A stretch of DNA of 63,487 nucleotides from contig QEOQ01000353.1 of the NCBI GenBank assembly GCA_010279815.1, forward strand, positions 14,580 to 78,066, in the 5' to 3' direction. A program made the translations under genes and the position numbers. Positions 24,666-37,300 of this stretch are shown piece by piece (the first letter of the stretch is position 1; each line of letters opens with the position of its first letter). This DNA is from Brachionus plicatilis. Lineage: Eukaryota; Rotifera; Eurotatoria; Ploima; Brachionidae. Below the pieces are notes generated by a model that saw only the letters and a program-made list of their open reading frames with translations, was not told the origin of the DNA and ran no database searches.

Positions 24666-25332
24666 TGTTTAAAATGCATTTATTAGAAACAAAATTTGAT
24701 TTAAATCTAAACTAATTCAATCTATCAATTATTTATCTTTTTTGTAAATAAAATGTATTCTAAAATTTAACTATTACAACACTTAATATATACAATGACC
24801 TTTAAAAGCAAATTTAAAATTAATTAGAGTGCTAAAAGTATAAATTATTTTTCATATATTAGCAAATATCATTTATTCTCTTGAATACTTTAATCTTTAG
24901 GAACTGATTATATAAAAAAGTGTCAACAATTTTTAATCTTTAAATAACCAGAAAATTTAATTTTAATGATTATTTTATAATGAACATCATTGAATTAGAA
25001 AATAAATTCCTTGATATTAAATAGATACAGTTCAACAAATGTTAAGAATACATCTTTTGTCAAATCTTTAAAAATAGCTTCAAAAATTCATCGCTTTTTT
25101 TTTTTTTTCAAATTTAAATACCTTTTTTGTTAATCCACTCTTTAATGTCAACCTTTTGCATTTCGAATAGTTTTCATCTGCTATTAAAATTTAAATTAAA
25201 TAAAAAAATCAAAAATTTTATCTTATCACAAATAGAACAATACTAGTAAGAGTTGAATTACAAAATTCAAAAACGCATTTAATTTTCTATCTCCAAATAT
25301 CTAAATTACAATAATTTAGTTTTTAAAACAAA
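24666..25332. other. Upstream region of the SLC5A gene, no gene seen
   Basis: No coding signal is present. A TTTAG just before the start codon (about 25316-25321) could be a splice acceptor for a leader exon or a spliced leader. Confidence 0.5.
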
Positions 25333-28027
25333 ATGGTTTCTTTGCATTGGGGAGACTTTTTGGCGATTCTTGGCTATTTCGGTGTGATAATCGGATTTGG
25401 TTTATGGGTACTGTTTACTTTTTTAAATGAATGATAAATTAAAAAATAAAATTTAAAGTCATCATGTCAAAATCGTGGTTCTGTGGATGGTTATTTTTTG
25501 GCCAGACGAAGCATGAACTTCATTCCAGTTGGTGCATCGTTATTTGCCAGTAATATAGGAAGTGGTCACTTTATTGGTTTGGCAGGAAGTGGGGCTGCCT
25601 CCGGCTTGGGGTAATAAATCACAATAAAAATAAAATTTAAATAATATTTTTTAGAACGGCCACATTTGAGCTTAGCGCCCTGTTGGTCTTGATTATTCTC
25701 GGCTGGGTTTTCTTACCTGTCTACATTAGGTGAACATTTTTATTTATTTTTTTAGATCTAATTTTTTTATTTAAGAGCTGGGGTATTTTTGAAAAAAAAT
25801 TATTTAGAAAAAAAATGATTTCCAACACAACTTTTTAGGTCTCTACAATGCCCGAATACATCAAAAAAAGATTTGGTGGCGACAGAATACGAATTTATCT
25901 TTCAGTTTTGTCTCTTATTTTGTACATTTTTACTAAAATATCTGTAAGCTTAATTTAATTGTAATAATATTTATTATTATTTATATTTTGACAAAAATAT
26001 TTAATATGGTTAAAATTTTTCCCTAAGGCTGATTTATTCAGTGGCGCCTTGTTCATAAAATTGGCTATTGACTTTGATCTATATGCTTCGATCGGAATAC
26101 TTCTGTTAATTGCTGGTGTATTTACAATAGGTGGTGGAGCCACTGCGGTCATATGGTAAAATAAAATAAAAATTTTTAGTTGATTTTTTTATTTATTAAA
26201 AAAAAAAAAGGACTGGTAATTTTGTAATTAAATAAAAAAAAATTAATAAAAAAATTTAGATTTTATTCAAACAATATTTATGATTCTTGGTGCATTCTAT
26301 TTAATGATAACAAGTAAGATTATTATTTTTGTTGGAAAAATGAATTCAATTCTTGCAAAGGTTTCCTAAAAGTTGGCGGCCTACAAAGCTTATTTGTAAA
26401 ATTTGGCTATGCCACGGCTGAAACTACCATATTCAGTAATTCAACGTGTGGACTGCCTAGAAAGGACTATTTCAACTTAGTGCGGTCAATTGACAGCGAT
26501 TTTCCTTGGCCAGGCATGAGCTTTGGCCTCTTGATTTCCAGTGTGTGGTATTGGTGCAGCGAGTAAAAATAAATTCAAATTTTTCCATTCATTTAAACAA
26601 TACCTTTAATCTTTATTTTTTAAGTCAAGTTATTGTCCAAAGAGCATTGGCTGCCAAAAATTTAACACATGCAAAAGCCGGATGCATAGTAGCTGGCTAT
26701 TTGAAATTTTTACCTGTAAAATAAAGAAAAATTTTAAAATTTAATTAATTATTAAAATAAAAAAAAAAAAGTTATTTTTGATGGTATTGCCAGGCATGGT
26801 GGGTCGAATTCTGTTTCCAAGTAGATTAATTTTTAAAAAAAGCTTTGCTTAATTATGATCAAACTTTAGACGAGGTTGGATGCAGTGATCCCGAAGAATG
26901 CAAAATATTGTGTGGTAATGAAGGTGGTTGTTCGAATATTGCTTATCCAAAATTGGTCATTGAGTTGATGCCACCGGGCGCCAGAGGCCTAATGTTGGCG
27001 GTGATGATGGCAGCTCTGATGTCTTCATTGACATCCATTTTTAATTCAAGCAGCGCCATATTCACCATGGATATTTGGAGACGGATCAGACCAAAATCAA
27101 AAGATTGGGAGCTCATGATAGTCGGAAGACTTTTTGTATTAGTTTTGGTAGTTGTATCTATTTTGTGGATACCAATTATTCAAGCTAGTCAAGGTAGCAG
27201 ACTTTTTGATTACATTCAAGCAGTGACTAGTTATCTAGCTCCACCGGTGTGTGCTATTTATGTGCTGGCAGTTTTTTTCAAACGAATAAATGAACAAGTT
27301 AAAAAAAAAAAAAAATTTTATTTAATTAAATTTTATTAATAATTAAAGGGTGCATTTTGGGGCCTAATTATTGGACTAATTGTTGGTATGACTAGATTTA
27401 TTTGGCAATTTTCCTACGAAGAACCACCTTGTGCTAGAAGCTATTTGGACAAGCGTCCTGCAATTATTTCCAAAGTTCATTATCTCCACTTTGGTATTAT
27501 CCTATTCACTATCACGTTTTTGTCCGCATGGGCTATTAGTCTAATGACAAAACCTATTCCGGATAAATATGTAAAAATTAATAATTAATTATTGAGAAAA
27601 TTTTTTCATTTTATTCTAGATAAAACGCTTGACTTATTTTACTTTGAATGATGATGAAGAACCAGTGGAGATCAAAGATGGTAAGGGAATGTGTGGCAAT
27701 TTCTGCGTGGGCGCTAATCTGGACGAAGATGATTCGGAGAAAACAAAAGAAGATGAAATTTCTGTAGAACCAATTCAAGATAGTCATTTAATTGAGGATT
27801 ATTTGGAAAAAAAATCTCCTGGCAGAGTGAAGACTGCCCTTTTTTGGATCTGTGGAGTCGAATCGGTACTTAAACAAGGAGGCAACAAATCTGATCAGCC
27901 AGCACCAAAAGTAGACACTTCAATTGAGGAGAACAAGTGGCTTTCACGATTGTGTGATGTAAATGCCATAATTGCTATTTCTCTTAGTGGATTTTGCATT
28001 GCTTTTTTTAATAGATATGATTTTTAG
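25333..28027 (+). CDS. SLC5A-like: Sodium/solute cotransporter, SLC5A (SGLT) family
   Basis: Fourteen exons join in frame to 675 residues, the usual SGLT length: 25333-25407, 25459-25610, 25655-25729, 25776-25782, 25839-25943, 26028-26155, 26211-26215, 26260-26313, 26361-26562, 26625-26715, 26772-26820, 26843-27297, 27349-27570, 27620-28027. Signature segments in order: [77 protein letters not shown] and [15 protein letters not shown]. The Asn and His of SNIGSGH, the Glu of TFELSA, the Trp-Tyr-Trp and the Gln of DYIQ match residues known to bind sugar in SGLT1, so a sugar-like substrate is plausible; the substrate is not proven. The final hydrophobic segment is the fourteenth membrane helix. 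Two exons are only 7 and 5 nt. Confidence 0.93.
25776..25782 (+). other. 7-nt microexon AGCTGGG of the SLC5A gene
   Basis: It is flanked by TTTAAG and GTATTTTT. Including it is the only way found to join the exon ending in the codons for YI to the exon starting VSTMPEY in frame. It supplies the Ala-Gly of the family motif Y-I-x-A-G-V-x-T-M-P. The neighbouring introns are 46 and 56 nt. Confidence 0.85.
26211..26215 (+). other. 5-nt microexon GACTG of the SLC5A gene
   Basis: It is flanked by AAAAAG and GTAATT. It restores the frame between the exon ending AVI(W) and the exon starting [10 protein letters not shown], and creates the conserved Trp-Thr-Asp seen as (Y/W)TD in SGLT proteins. The neighbouring introns are 55 and 44 nt. 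Confidence 0.85.
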
Positions 28028-28387
28028 ACAGAAATTAATGATTCTAAAATATTTTGAAAAAGAACATATTTTTTTGTAAAACAAATAAAAATAAAAAATT
28101 TAATTGAAATAAATTTATTTTAGTTAATTTTTGAGTAAAAGTAAAAAGAACTGTAAGATTGTTTTATTCTTTGGGTTTATTTTAGCTAGGCATTAAAAAA
28201 ATGAGCGTTGTTATAAAAAAAATAATTTCTGAAAAGGAAAAATTTAAATGTCTCGTTTTTAGTTTATTAATAACAATACCAAAGGATATAAAATAAAACA
28301 TCATATTATATCCATAGAAACAGGAAAAATAATCGAAATATATAAATATTTAAAATTAGTGAAAAAATTTTTTTATAGAATAATAAA
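28028..28387. other. Spacer between SLC5A and NACHT-WD copy B
   Basis: It contains AATAAA-like signals for the SLC5A transcript (about 28083-28110) and the 5' region of copy B. A run of T followed by ATAG (about 28370-28378) lies 10 nt before the copy B start codon and looks like a splice acceptor. Confidence 0.5.
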
Positions 28388-31300
28388 ATGAGTAGATTTT
28401 TGGAAGTTTTTCGCGGCAAATTTGATCAAATTGATGAAGAAAAATTTAATACTGTCAAAATTTTTCTCAGTTCAACCTTCTCAGGTAGGAAAAGTAATCA
28501 ACTAAAATTTAAAAATAAATATTTTTCTTAAAGATACTCATGCCGAAAGAGATTTTCTAATCAAAAATATTTATCCGCGATTGCGAGACTACTGTCAAAA
28601 AAAGTATGCACTTGATTTTCAAATATATGACATGAGATGGGGAATATCGCATCAAATAACAAATACGCATTTAACAACAACAATTTGTTTAAATGAAATA
28701 AAGAATTGTCAAAATTCTTCGGTTGGACCTAATTTTATAGTAATGATTTAAAATTTAAAAAAAATTCTAAAAATATTTAAATTTTGTTTTTAGGCTTTTC
28801 TAAGCCATCGTTATGGCTCGAGAAGTTTGCCAACAAGAGTCAAAGCTAATGAATATGAAATTTTACTAAAAGAACTAGATTCGTCAAATGACTATGATAA
28901 AACATTTAATTTTGAGGATGAAGAAAACAAAATCAATTTTAAAATAGAAAATATGCTTGAGCTTTGTTATGAGCTGGATGATAACGAGACACCGGCAAGA
29001 TATAGGTTAAAACATATTGATAAAATAATTCAAAATTTTAAAGAAAATGTAAGCGTTTTAATAATAAATTTAAAAAATATATATATTTTTATTTTAAAGG
29101 ACACGATTTTGAACAAAGCCTGGAACAAATTAGAGATAAAATTAGGAAACTTATTTAGAGCTTTAGCTGAGAGTTGTTTAAAAAAAAACTTGATTACCCC
29201 TGTCGAACATGAACGATACTTTGTCTCGAGTAAATATCTTTTACTCATTTTAAGATTATTTTTTAAATTTTTTACAATTAAATATTTAAGTAACTGAAAA
29301 AGAGATTTTCAATGGAATATTAAAAGCAAAAAATGTTGAAAAAAACGTTCTTTATTTTGAACGTGAAATAGAAGATTTAGATGAAAATATTGAAAAAAAT
29401 GTGAGTATGGCAAAACGATTTACTGAATTGGACAAGAACAATTGTGTTGATAAAGAAGTGAGGAATTTGCTTGATGAATTGAAATACAAAAAAATACCTT
29501 CAAAATTGCCTGAATCAAACATGTTCAAGTTTAAAGTAAAATGGGACTCTAAAAGTGGAATAAGTTTAGACACCCATCGAGAATATATTGAAAAATTTGC
29601 CGAGACTTTTTATGAGCAAGTAAAAAAATTGATTGATGTGAATTATGGACAGCAGAAAAAATTTGACGATTTGAGTCATGAAGATCATGAGTTAATTCAA
29701 GAAGTTATTGATCATGCTTGTTTTTGTAATGAAACAGTGAGCAAATTTCATGGAAGGGCAGATATTTTAGAAAAAGTAATTAATTAAATTAATTTTATTC
29801 TTTTTATTAATCTAAGTCAGTTTTCTAATTAGTTCATTCTAAACGGACTTAAAAAATCCATTAAAAAATCTAATTAATTAGGCTAAAGTTATTTAAAAGA
29901 CTAAAACAGTTAATTTCTTAGTACATTTTTGCTATTATATTGCGCAAAAGTTGAAAAAAGTTGAATTTCTTCGAAAAAGTTTAAATTTAAAAATTTTTTT
30001 TTAAATAAATAATCTATGCAATCATTTTTTATATCTTTTATTAGATTCAAAAGTATCTTTTGAATACAAGCAACAATATTCCGTATGTATTGTATGGTGA
30101 ATCTGGATGTGGTAAAACAGCCATTCTGGCCAAAATAACATCAGAAGTATAATTAACTTTTAAATTTGAATTAATCTAACTTATTTTAAAAAAAAAATAG
30201 ATTTTTAAAATTGTTCCAGATCCCGAAAATTATTGTGTTCTGCTTCGTTTTCTTGGAACAACACCGATTAGTTCAGATATTATAAAATCCTTTCAATCAT
30301 TGACACGTCAGTTATGTAGAATTTTCAGCATTCAAAAATATGAACTTAAAGCCAAAAATGAAATCGAAGCCAAAGATAATTTAGAATATCTATTAGATTT
30401 CATAGCAAATAAATATCCGAATAAAAAGATTGTGATTGTTTTGGACTCAATCGATCAATTAAATTCAAGTTTTTACAGTTTAAATTGGCTAATAAGTATA
30501 TTGAACAGAAATGTCAAAGTGATTTACTCAACCTTGCCAAATCATGGAAATATTTTAGATATTTTAAAAAAGAGATTGGATTTTGAAAAATATCCAAATA
30601 ATTTTGAAGAATTAAAGAGTCTAGACGCTAAACTTGCCGAAGAAATAGTTCTTGATTGGTTGGGAAAAATTGAACGAAAGATAACAAATAGTCAATTATT
30701 TGTTATTAGAGAACTTTTTTCAAAAGCTATTCTTTATCCGCTGTATATCAAATTAATATTTGACATTGTTTCAAAATGGACTTCATTTTATGAGCCTGAT
30801 GATGAATTCAAAAAATGTTTAAATATCGACAGCAGTATTCGGTACTTATTTCTATCACTTGAACAAGTTCATGGTAGTTTGCTCTTTTCTAGAACTATTA
30901 TTTACATGAGTTTGTTTAAAAATGGAATATCCGAAAATGAAATAGAAGACATTCTTAGTCTAGATGATGATGTTTTATATGATATTTTTGAGTTTCATGC
31001 ACCACCTATTAGAAAATTGCCAATAGCTTTATGGGCAAGAATAAAAAATGATCTTAAAGAATATATGGTAGAAAAAGAAATCGATGACACTCGTGTTATT
31101 TATTGGTAAGTTTTATTGTAAATAAGAGTTTCAGTAATATTATTTATTATTTTTAAGGTATCATAGAAGGTTTATTGAAGTTGCAAACAGTTTTTATGTA
31201 ACAAAATTAAATTCAGTCGATAGAACATCTATTTTTACAAATGTTGTTGATTTTTTCAATGAAACTTGGAAGCATAAACCAAAACCATATATTTACAACG

Positions 31301-34300
31301 ACTATTTGACAAAAAAATTTGGTGTAAAAAATGGTGAATCTGAAGAAGTGAGAGACACTGGAATGCAGCCAACTGTTTTCTTTGAACCAGATGGTAAAAT
31401 TAGGTACAATAAAAGAAAATTATCTGAACTGCCAGCCTTTATCGGAAATCTTACTGCAAATTTAGCAATTAATTTAGCATGCGATTTGGTTTTCTTTGAT
31501 TTAAATTTTTTGACTGGATTATTCACACATTTAAGTCTTGTGGATATTTTTGAGCATTTGTCTAACATTTCTGGAGTTTCATCATATTCTATGTCAGAAG
31601 AATCAAGAAAAAATATGGAACAATTAAATATTTTTCGACTGTGTCTACTCCAATGCGGTGTTCAAATGAAAGACAATCCAGAAGGCCTAATGATTCATTT
31701 TTTGAGTCGATCTCTAAATTTCAATAAGCATCTTGGAAATTTTACAAAAATTATTGATCAATATTATGATCAGTCACCTAAATACTATTCGTTAGTTCTG
31801 GCTCATCAATTTATGGAACCGCCTATCGGAGAGTTGATATTTCAGCTAGATAAACATTCTGCTCCTATCACTCATACGGTAATTGGAGGTGATAATGATA
31901 GACTAGTCCTTACTTTTAGCAACAAGATATCAGTTTTTGATTTAAATGAATTGAATGACTTAGGAGATATAAAAATACCCGATTTTGATACAAATATTAA
32001 GTTCTTCGCAGTTGTTTTGAATTCTTTGGATCAAAATTATTCAATTCTTAAGGATATAAGGGGAGGAATAATTTTTTGTTCATTGAACGAAATTCTTGTT
32101 CTAAATTTTGATTCTTCAATTAGATTTTTACTAAATACAGGAAAAAAAATTGTGAGTAATGCAGTTCCAATAAATGAACATATTATTCTATTATTTTATG
32201 AAAATGAAAGTTTTATCGAATTGTATGATATGAAAAAAAAAGAGGTCTTTGAAATTAAATCGTTTGAAAACAAAATAATTCACAGTTGTTGTAATATTAA
32301 GAATGGCTTAATTATTAATTTAGAGGAAAATGGCTTGCTTTATTTTGCAGTTTTTTTTGAGAACTCAAGCTTTAGCCTATTTAGAATTATCGCTATTCAA
32401 TTAAAAATAGAATTAGTAAAAACATTTCAACCATGTGGACGGATAGCTGATTCGATTAATTTTCTAAAGGAATTTGACCCTGAGGTACCAACTCTTTTAT
32501 TAAATTTTTACGACACTGGAACTTTAATGATTTTAAACATAAACGAAATTTTAATTATTGCGTCCAAAAATATAAAAGATTTTTCCTTGACTGATTCAGG
32601 CAAAAAATCTGCTCTTTTTATTACTTCGCAAAAATCTTTAGTTTTTATGAAAGAAAACAAAATTTACGAGATTAAAGGTAATTTTTCGAATGGATGCTTA
32701 GCGGGAAATGATAAAGTTATTGGTATCGAAAATGGCACTGTAAGCATTTTTAAAATCCGTTTGACAGAAACTTTAGAATTGCTCAGAATTGGATCTATTG
32801 ATGCTCATTTTGATAAGATAGTATTTGTATTTCCAAAAGATACACTTTTACTTACAACATCAAAAGATTCGTCACTTAAAATTTTCTCAACAAATATGAT
32901 TACAGATTTATCAAAATTAAAACTCGATATTCAAAAAGCCTGTGATGAAATATTGGATTTAATACAAATCAATGAAAAATATTTAATATCAAAAATAATA
33001 CTAACAAAGTAATTTTTTTCATTTATTTGCGAACTTTTGAAAAAACGAAATTCCATAAATTAGAAAAAATGGAAACTTTTAATTTAAAAAAAAAAAAGAA
33101 AAATCGAGAAAATTTTTGTATAATTATCAATTTTCTTTTAATTTAGCATATATAACTGCATTCAAAATTATAAAAAAAAAAGTTAAATTAATTGGGATAT
33201 TTATTAAATAATTTGATTAACTTAGATAATAGTTAATTAACAACCAGTGAAAGCTAGAATATAAAAAAAAGGAGAAGAGAGTTAAGTTATGATTCTTGAG
33301 TAATGAGTTTCATATATACAATAACTAATAATTAAAAAGAAAGATTGAAAGTTGTTCAAGTATGCCTAATTTTTCTTGTGCAGTTACAAGACAAAAACCG
33401 AAAATTTATCTATAAAGAATTTAAACATTAATTTTTTAAATTTTAAGTCAATTACATGTTTGGAACAAGACAAATGGAAAAATTGAATTCAATATTGTAC
33501 TAGATCCTATTGAAATTATAGAACAGATAAAATGCAGTGCATCGAAGACAATTGTAGTATCCAAATTGGATGAAAAAACATACAGAATTAGGTACTATTC
33601 AATCAAAATAAACGAAAAAATTAGTTTAGAGGAAAAAATGCGAAGAGATTTAACAAATATTGATGAAATCAAGGTTGAGTATGATGCTGATAGAGATGAT
33701 TTATTTTTTTTGGTCGTTTCAAATAGCAAGTTAAATGTCATTTCATACAATTTGAATGAAATTAACTCATTATTAGCAAATCAAACCATTGATCTAGCTC
33801 AATTATCTATTGATTCATTAAATTTTAATATTAAACTTTCCGCAGTCACTTTTCAAAGCAAATTGTTAGCTTTTGCACACGAACAGTCATTACATTATTT
33901 TGACATTTCAAATGGTAAATTGTTAAATTCAAAAAATTTCCAAGAACAAAGTATGAACATTGATTACTTCTTGAATCCAACAAATATGCCTCTGAATAGC
34001 TTCAAGTATTTGAGTGCAGTTGAGAACTCTGATAATTTAGTGATGCTTGATAATATGGGCAACATTCATTTTGTACTAAATTTCTACAAGTCAAATGAAA
34101 TCAAAACATTTAGATCCAAAGATTTTGTCTTTGAATCATTCAAGTTAAATAAGGACAAACTACTTGGTTGTGATGTTGTTAATTTTAAGCTTGTTTGTTT
34201 TGATTTAAAAAGAGCAAAAGAAAATAATTCATTCAATAATTCGTTCTTTACCATTGACTTTGCTAATAGCAAAGATATTCAGCATTATGGTTTTAGCTTA

Positions 34301-37300
34301 TCAAATAAAAACATTTATTTGATTGAAAACAAAAAGAATTTGAGATTCTTCGATGTGATCAATACAGATGAATTTAAAGCAAAGCAAACAGCTAACTTGA
34401 CTCTTTATACTGAAGCTACAAGTGTTCTTTGTTCAAACGAATTTATATCTTTATCTATGAAGGATAGAAAGGTCATATCATTTTTGATAAGTGACAAAGA
34501 CAATTTAGAGGAAACATATAAACGAATTAAGAACTTGCCACATTTAGGAAAATTAGATAAAGAAATTGAAAAGATAAATAACCTCATAATTAATAAGTGT
34601 ATGAGAGTTCTAGATGATAGCGGTGATGAAGATTTGGATTTTGAAGAAATTCGCAAGAACGGAGCTCTCGATCATACTCTTTCTGAAAGTAAGTTAAATT
34701 TTATAATTTTTCTTATAAAAGTATATTTAAAATTTAGATTTTATATCATTTTATTGGTTTTATTTTGATTCATTTTTTAAATTATTTTTCTAATTGTTCT
34801 GTTTTTGTTTACACTTTAATATTTCTTATCATTCTCGTTCTTTTAGTCGAAATCATTGATTGTATATAAAGCATCCCTGAAAAAATTTATCCCCGTTAAA
34901 TTTGTACCAGCATACTAAATTTGGAAATCATCCCCTAATCAAATAATAGTCTTAATTATTTTTTCCCATTTCGAAAATAAGGAAATAAGCCTCATTTAAT
35001 TATTTAACGAAAACCCAAAAATTAGACCAATAATACTAGATTTTATTAAATGTTTTATGGGCAAATGATTATACAAAATTGCATAAATCACTTTGATTAT
35101 ATAAAAATTAATAGGTTAAGGAATTGTCAACCTTTAGAAAAAATGTGTGAGGAAAAACGCCGAGAAAACACTCCCTTAGAAGCAAATGTAGTAAAACGTA
35201 AGTCTGATTTATCAGATGATGAAGTCAGGAAGGAAGTTGTTATTTTATTTGAGGGAAACCCCCAGATACTAAGAATGTTTCAACATTCTTCTTTTTATCC
35301 AAGCAATAGAAAGGCTTAAAATTTAAATAATTTCATAATTAAAAAAAAAAAAATAAAAACCTGAAAACATATTAATAAAGAAGATATCGAGTTTGCAACA
35401 AGTCGTCTCAAGAAAAAATTAGACTTGATGAATCAGACTTGATGCATCTTACTTTTTTAAACAGTCATACTGTCATTACTGTTTGATAAATTAATAATAA
35501 ATTACCAATTAAAATTTTCTTTTGTCTTAAAAAACGGTAACAAAAAAAATGAGGAAAATTTCCTTTTTAAACCTATTTTTTATTGAGATAATGTTACTAG
35601 CTCTGCTAAATTTGTTTATTTATAGACCAAAAAAAATCCAAAATTTGTTAATTTTTGTCTAAAATTGTTATTTTGTGACTAATTTATTCAATATAAAACA
35701 AATAATTTTTTTTATATAAATACCTATTTTGTAGAGAAATTCTACTTGTTCCTTAGTAGCGTTGTTTATTCGATTATTTTCCTCTTAATCATTTACTGGA
35801 TGATGATGATCAATATTACCCCTCCATATTGATACACCTTTATTGTCATTTTCATGTAATAAATAAATTTTTGTAAGTCGACTGCTCTTAGCGTCATGTC
35901 ATATTTTGGAATATCCATTTTTTTGGTCAGATTAAAAATATTTATTCAAATTTTAACAATTTTTGCAGAGGGGTAACTAAGACCCTTTTTTATTTAGGTA
36001 CTTTTCGGACATAATTTTCTTCAGGAATGAAAAAAACGGGGCAAATTGAAGTTTCAGATCAAATTTTAAGATCAAAACGATCATTTAAAATTTTAAAACC
36101 TAAATGATCTAATGATTTTAATAATTTCTAAGAAATAAATACTAAACATTACTTGACATGTTATGTCTAATAATGTTTCATTATCAAATTAACATCAAAA
36201 TGATCGATCTCTAATTTATTTAACAAAAACAATCAATAATTTAAATAATTCAGGTTAAGTTAATTCACAAATTCAAATTTATAACTTTTATATCCATTCA
36301 TTCAAACTGAAATAATTTTTTATTTCTCTACTTTAATAAATTTTAAATTTTAAAACAGTTAATTTTTTTGTCTTTAAAGTAAGTTTTCATTAAAATCAAT
36401 TAAAATATTTAAACCTAATAAAGTTCAATAAAAAGGTACATTTTAAAATTTTAAATATGAAAATAAACTTGACATGACATGTCAAGTAATTGCTTTTGAA
36501 AAAATTTATTTTTTCTCTTTTATTAAAAAAAATATTACAATTTATATTTTGATCTTTTGATCTTGATCTTAAACTTCAATTTGCCAAAAACGGGGATAAT
36601 TCCAGGAAACATAAATTAAAGGAACAAAAAAAAACGGGGACGACTTACAAATGACCGAAATCAGTCATTTTTAAGTCATTTTTTGGTCAAGTCAATAATT
36701 TGACTTAACTTAAAATTTTTTTTAAAGTAAAGCTATTTTAATTGATTCAATAGATGATTGAATTTATTTAAAATGCTTTCTTTAATATAATTAATTTAAA
36801 TGAAAAAAATACTTTAAGAATGCACTTCACTAAAACTTTATTGCTGAATTTAGGCTGAATTTTAAATGAATATGTCTAAGTAAGAGGATTTGAACTAGTC
36901 AGCATTAAAATATTTATCTTTTAATTTTTTCTAAATAAAATTGAAAATTTTGGAATTAAAGCTAAACTTTTTAAGACTTAAAAAAATTCTTTAAAGCTTA
37001 GCCATTCTTAATGACTTAACTTTAAAAAAAATATATTAAGTTAAGTCCCTGACTTGACTTTGACTTAGTGACTTACGCACAAGTCTGATTCGAACCCCAC
37101 TAATGGAAAAAATTCTAAAAAATGTCTCTGCAGTAGTGGACGTATGTTTAAACCCTTTTCATTAAAAACAAGGAGACCTGTTTCGACTGAGCAATAATTG
37201 CCAGAACAAAAAAAATTAGATTATGGGTTGATTATCTATTTTGATAAATCTTATTAAATATATCTGTTTAGAATTCAAGGTATAAAATTTTTATTGATTT

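Larger units (their letters stand above)
34856..36655. mobile_element. Candidate DNA transposon with TCCCCGTT motifs
   Basis: (A/G)TCCCC(G/T) motifs lie just inside both ends in opposite orientation (34873-34945 and 36590-36645). A perfect 8-bp repeat CGAAATCA borders the proposed limits (34848-34855, 36656-36663). The inverted ends themselves are weak. A plus-strand ORF lies inside, and a GGCAAATTG-family element is inserted at 36040-36585. Confidence 0.45.

Noticed and set aside
36654..37095. 8-bp duplication for the AAGTC element in copy B's large intron.
   Set aside because: ACCGAAAT on the left does not match ATTCGAAC on the right; the borders remain undefined.
37080..37105. GATTCGAACCCC as a tRNA or SINE B-box.
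   Set aside because: No A-box or cloverleaf could be folded around it on either strand. A similar TTCAAACCTGC near 62525 also has no tRNA context.
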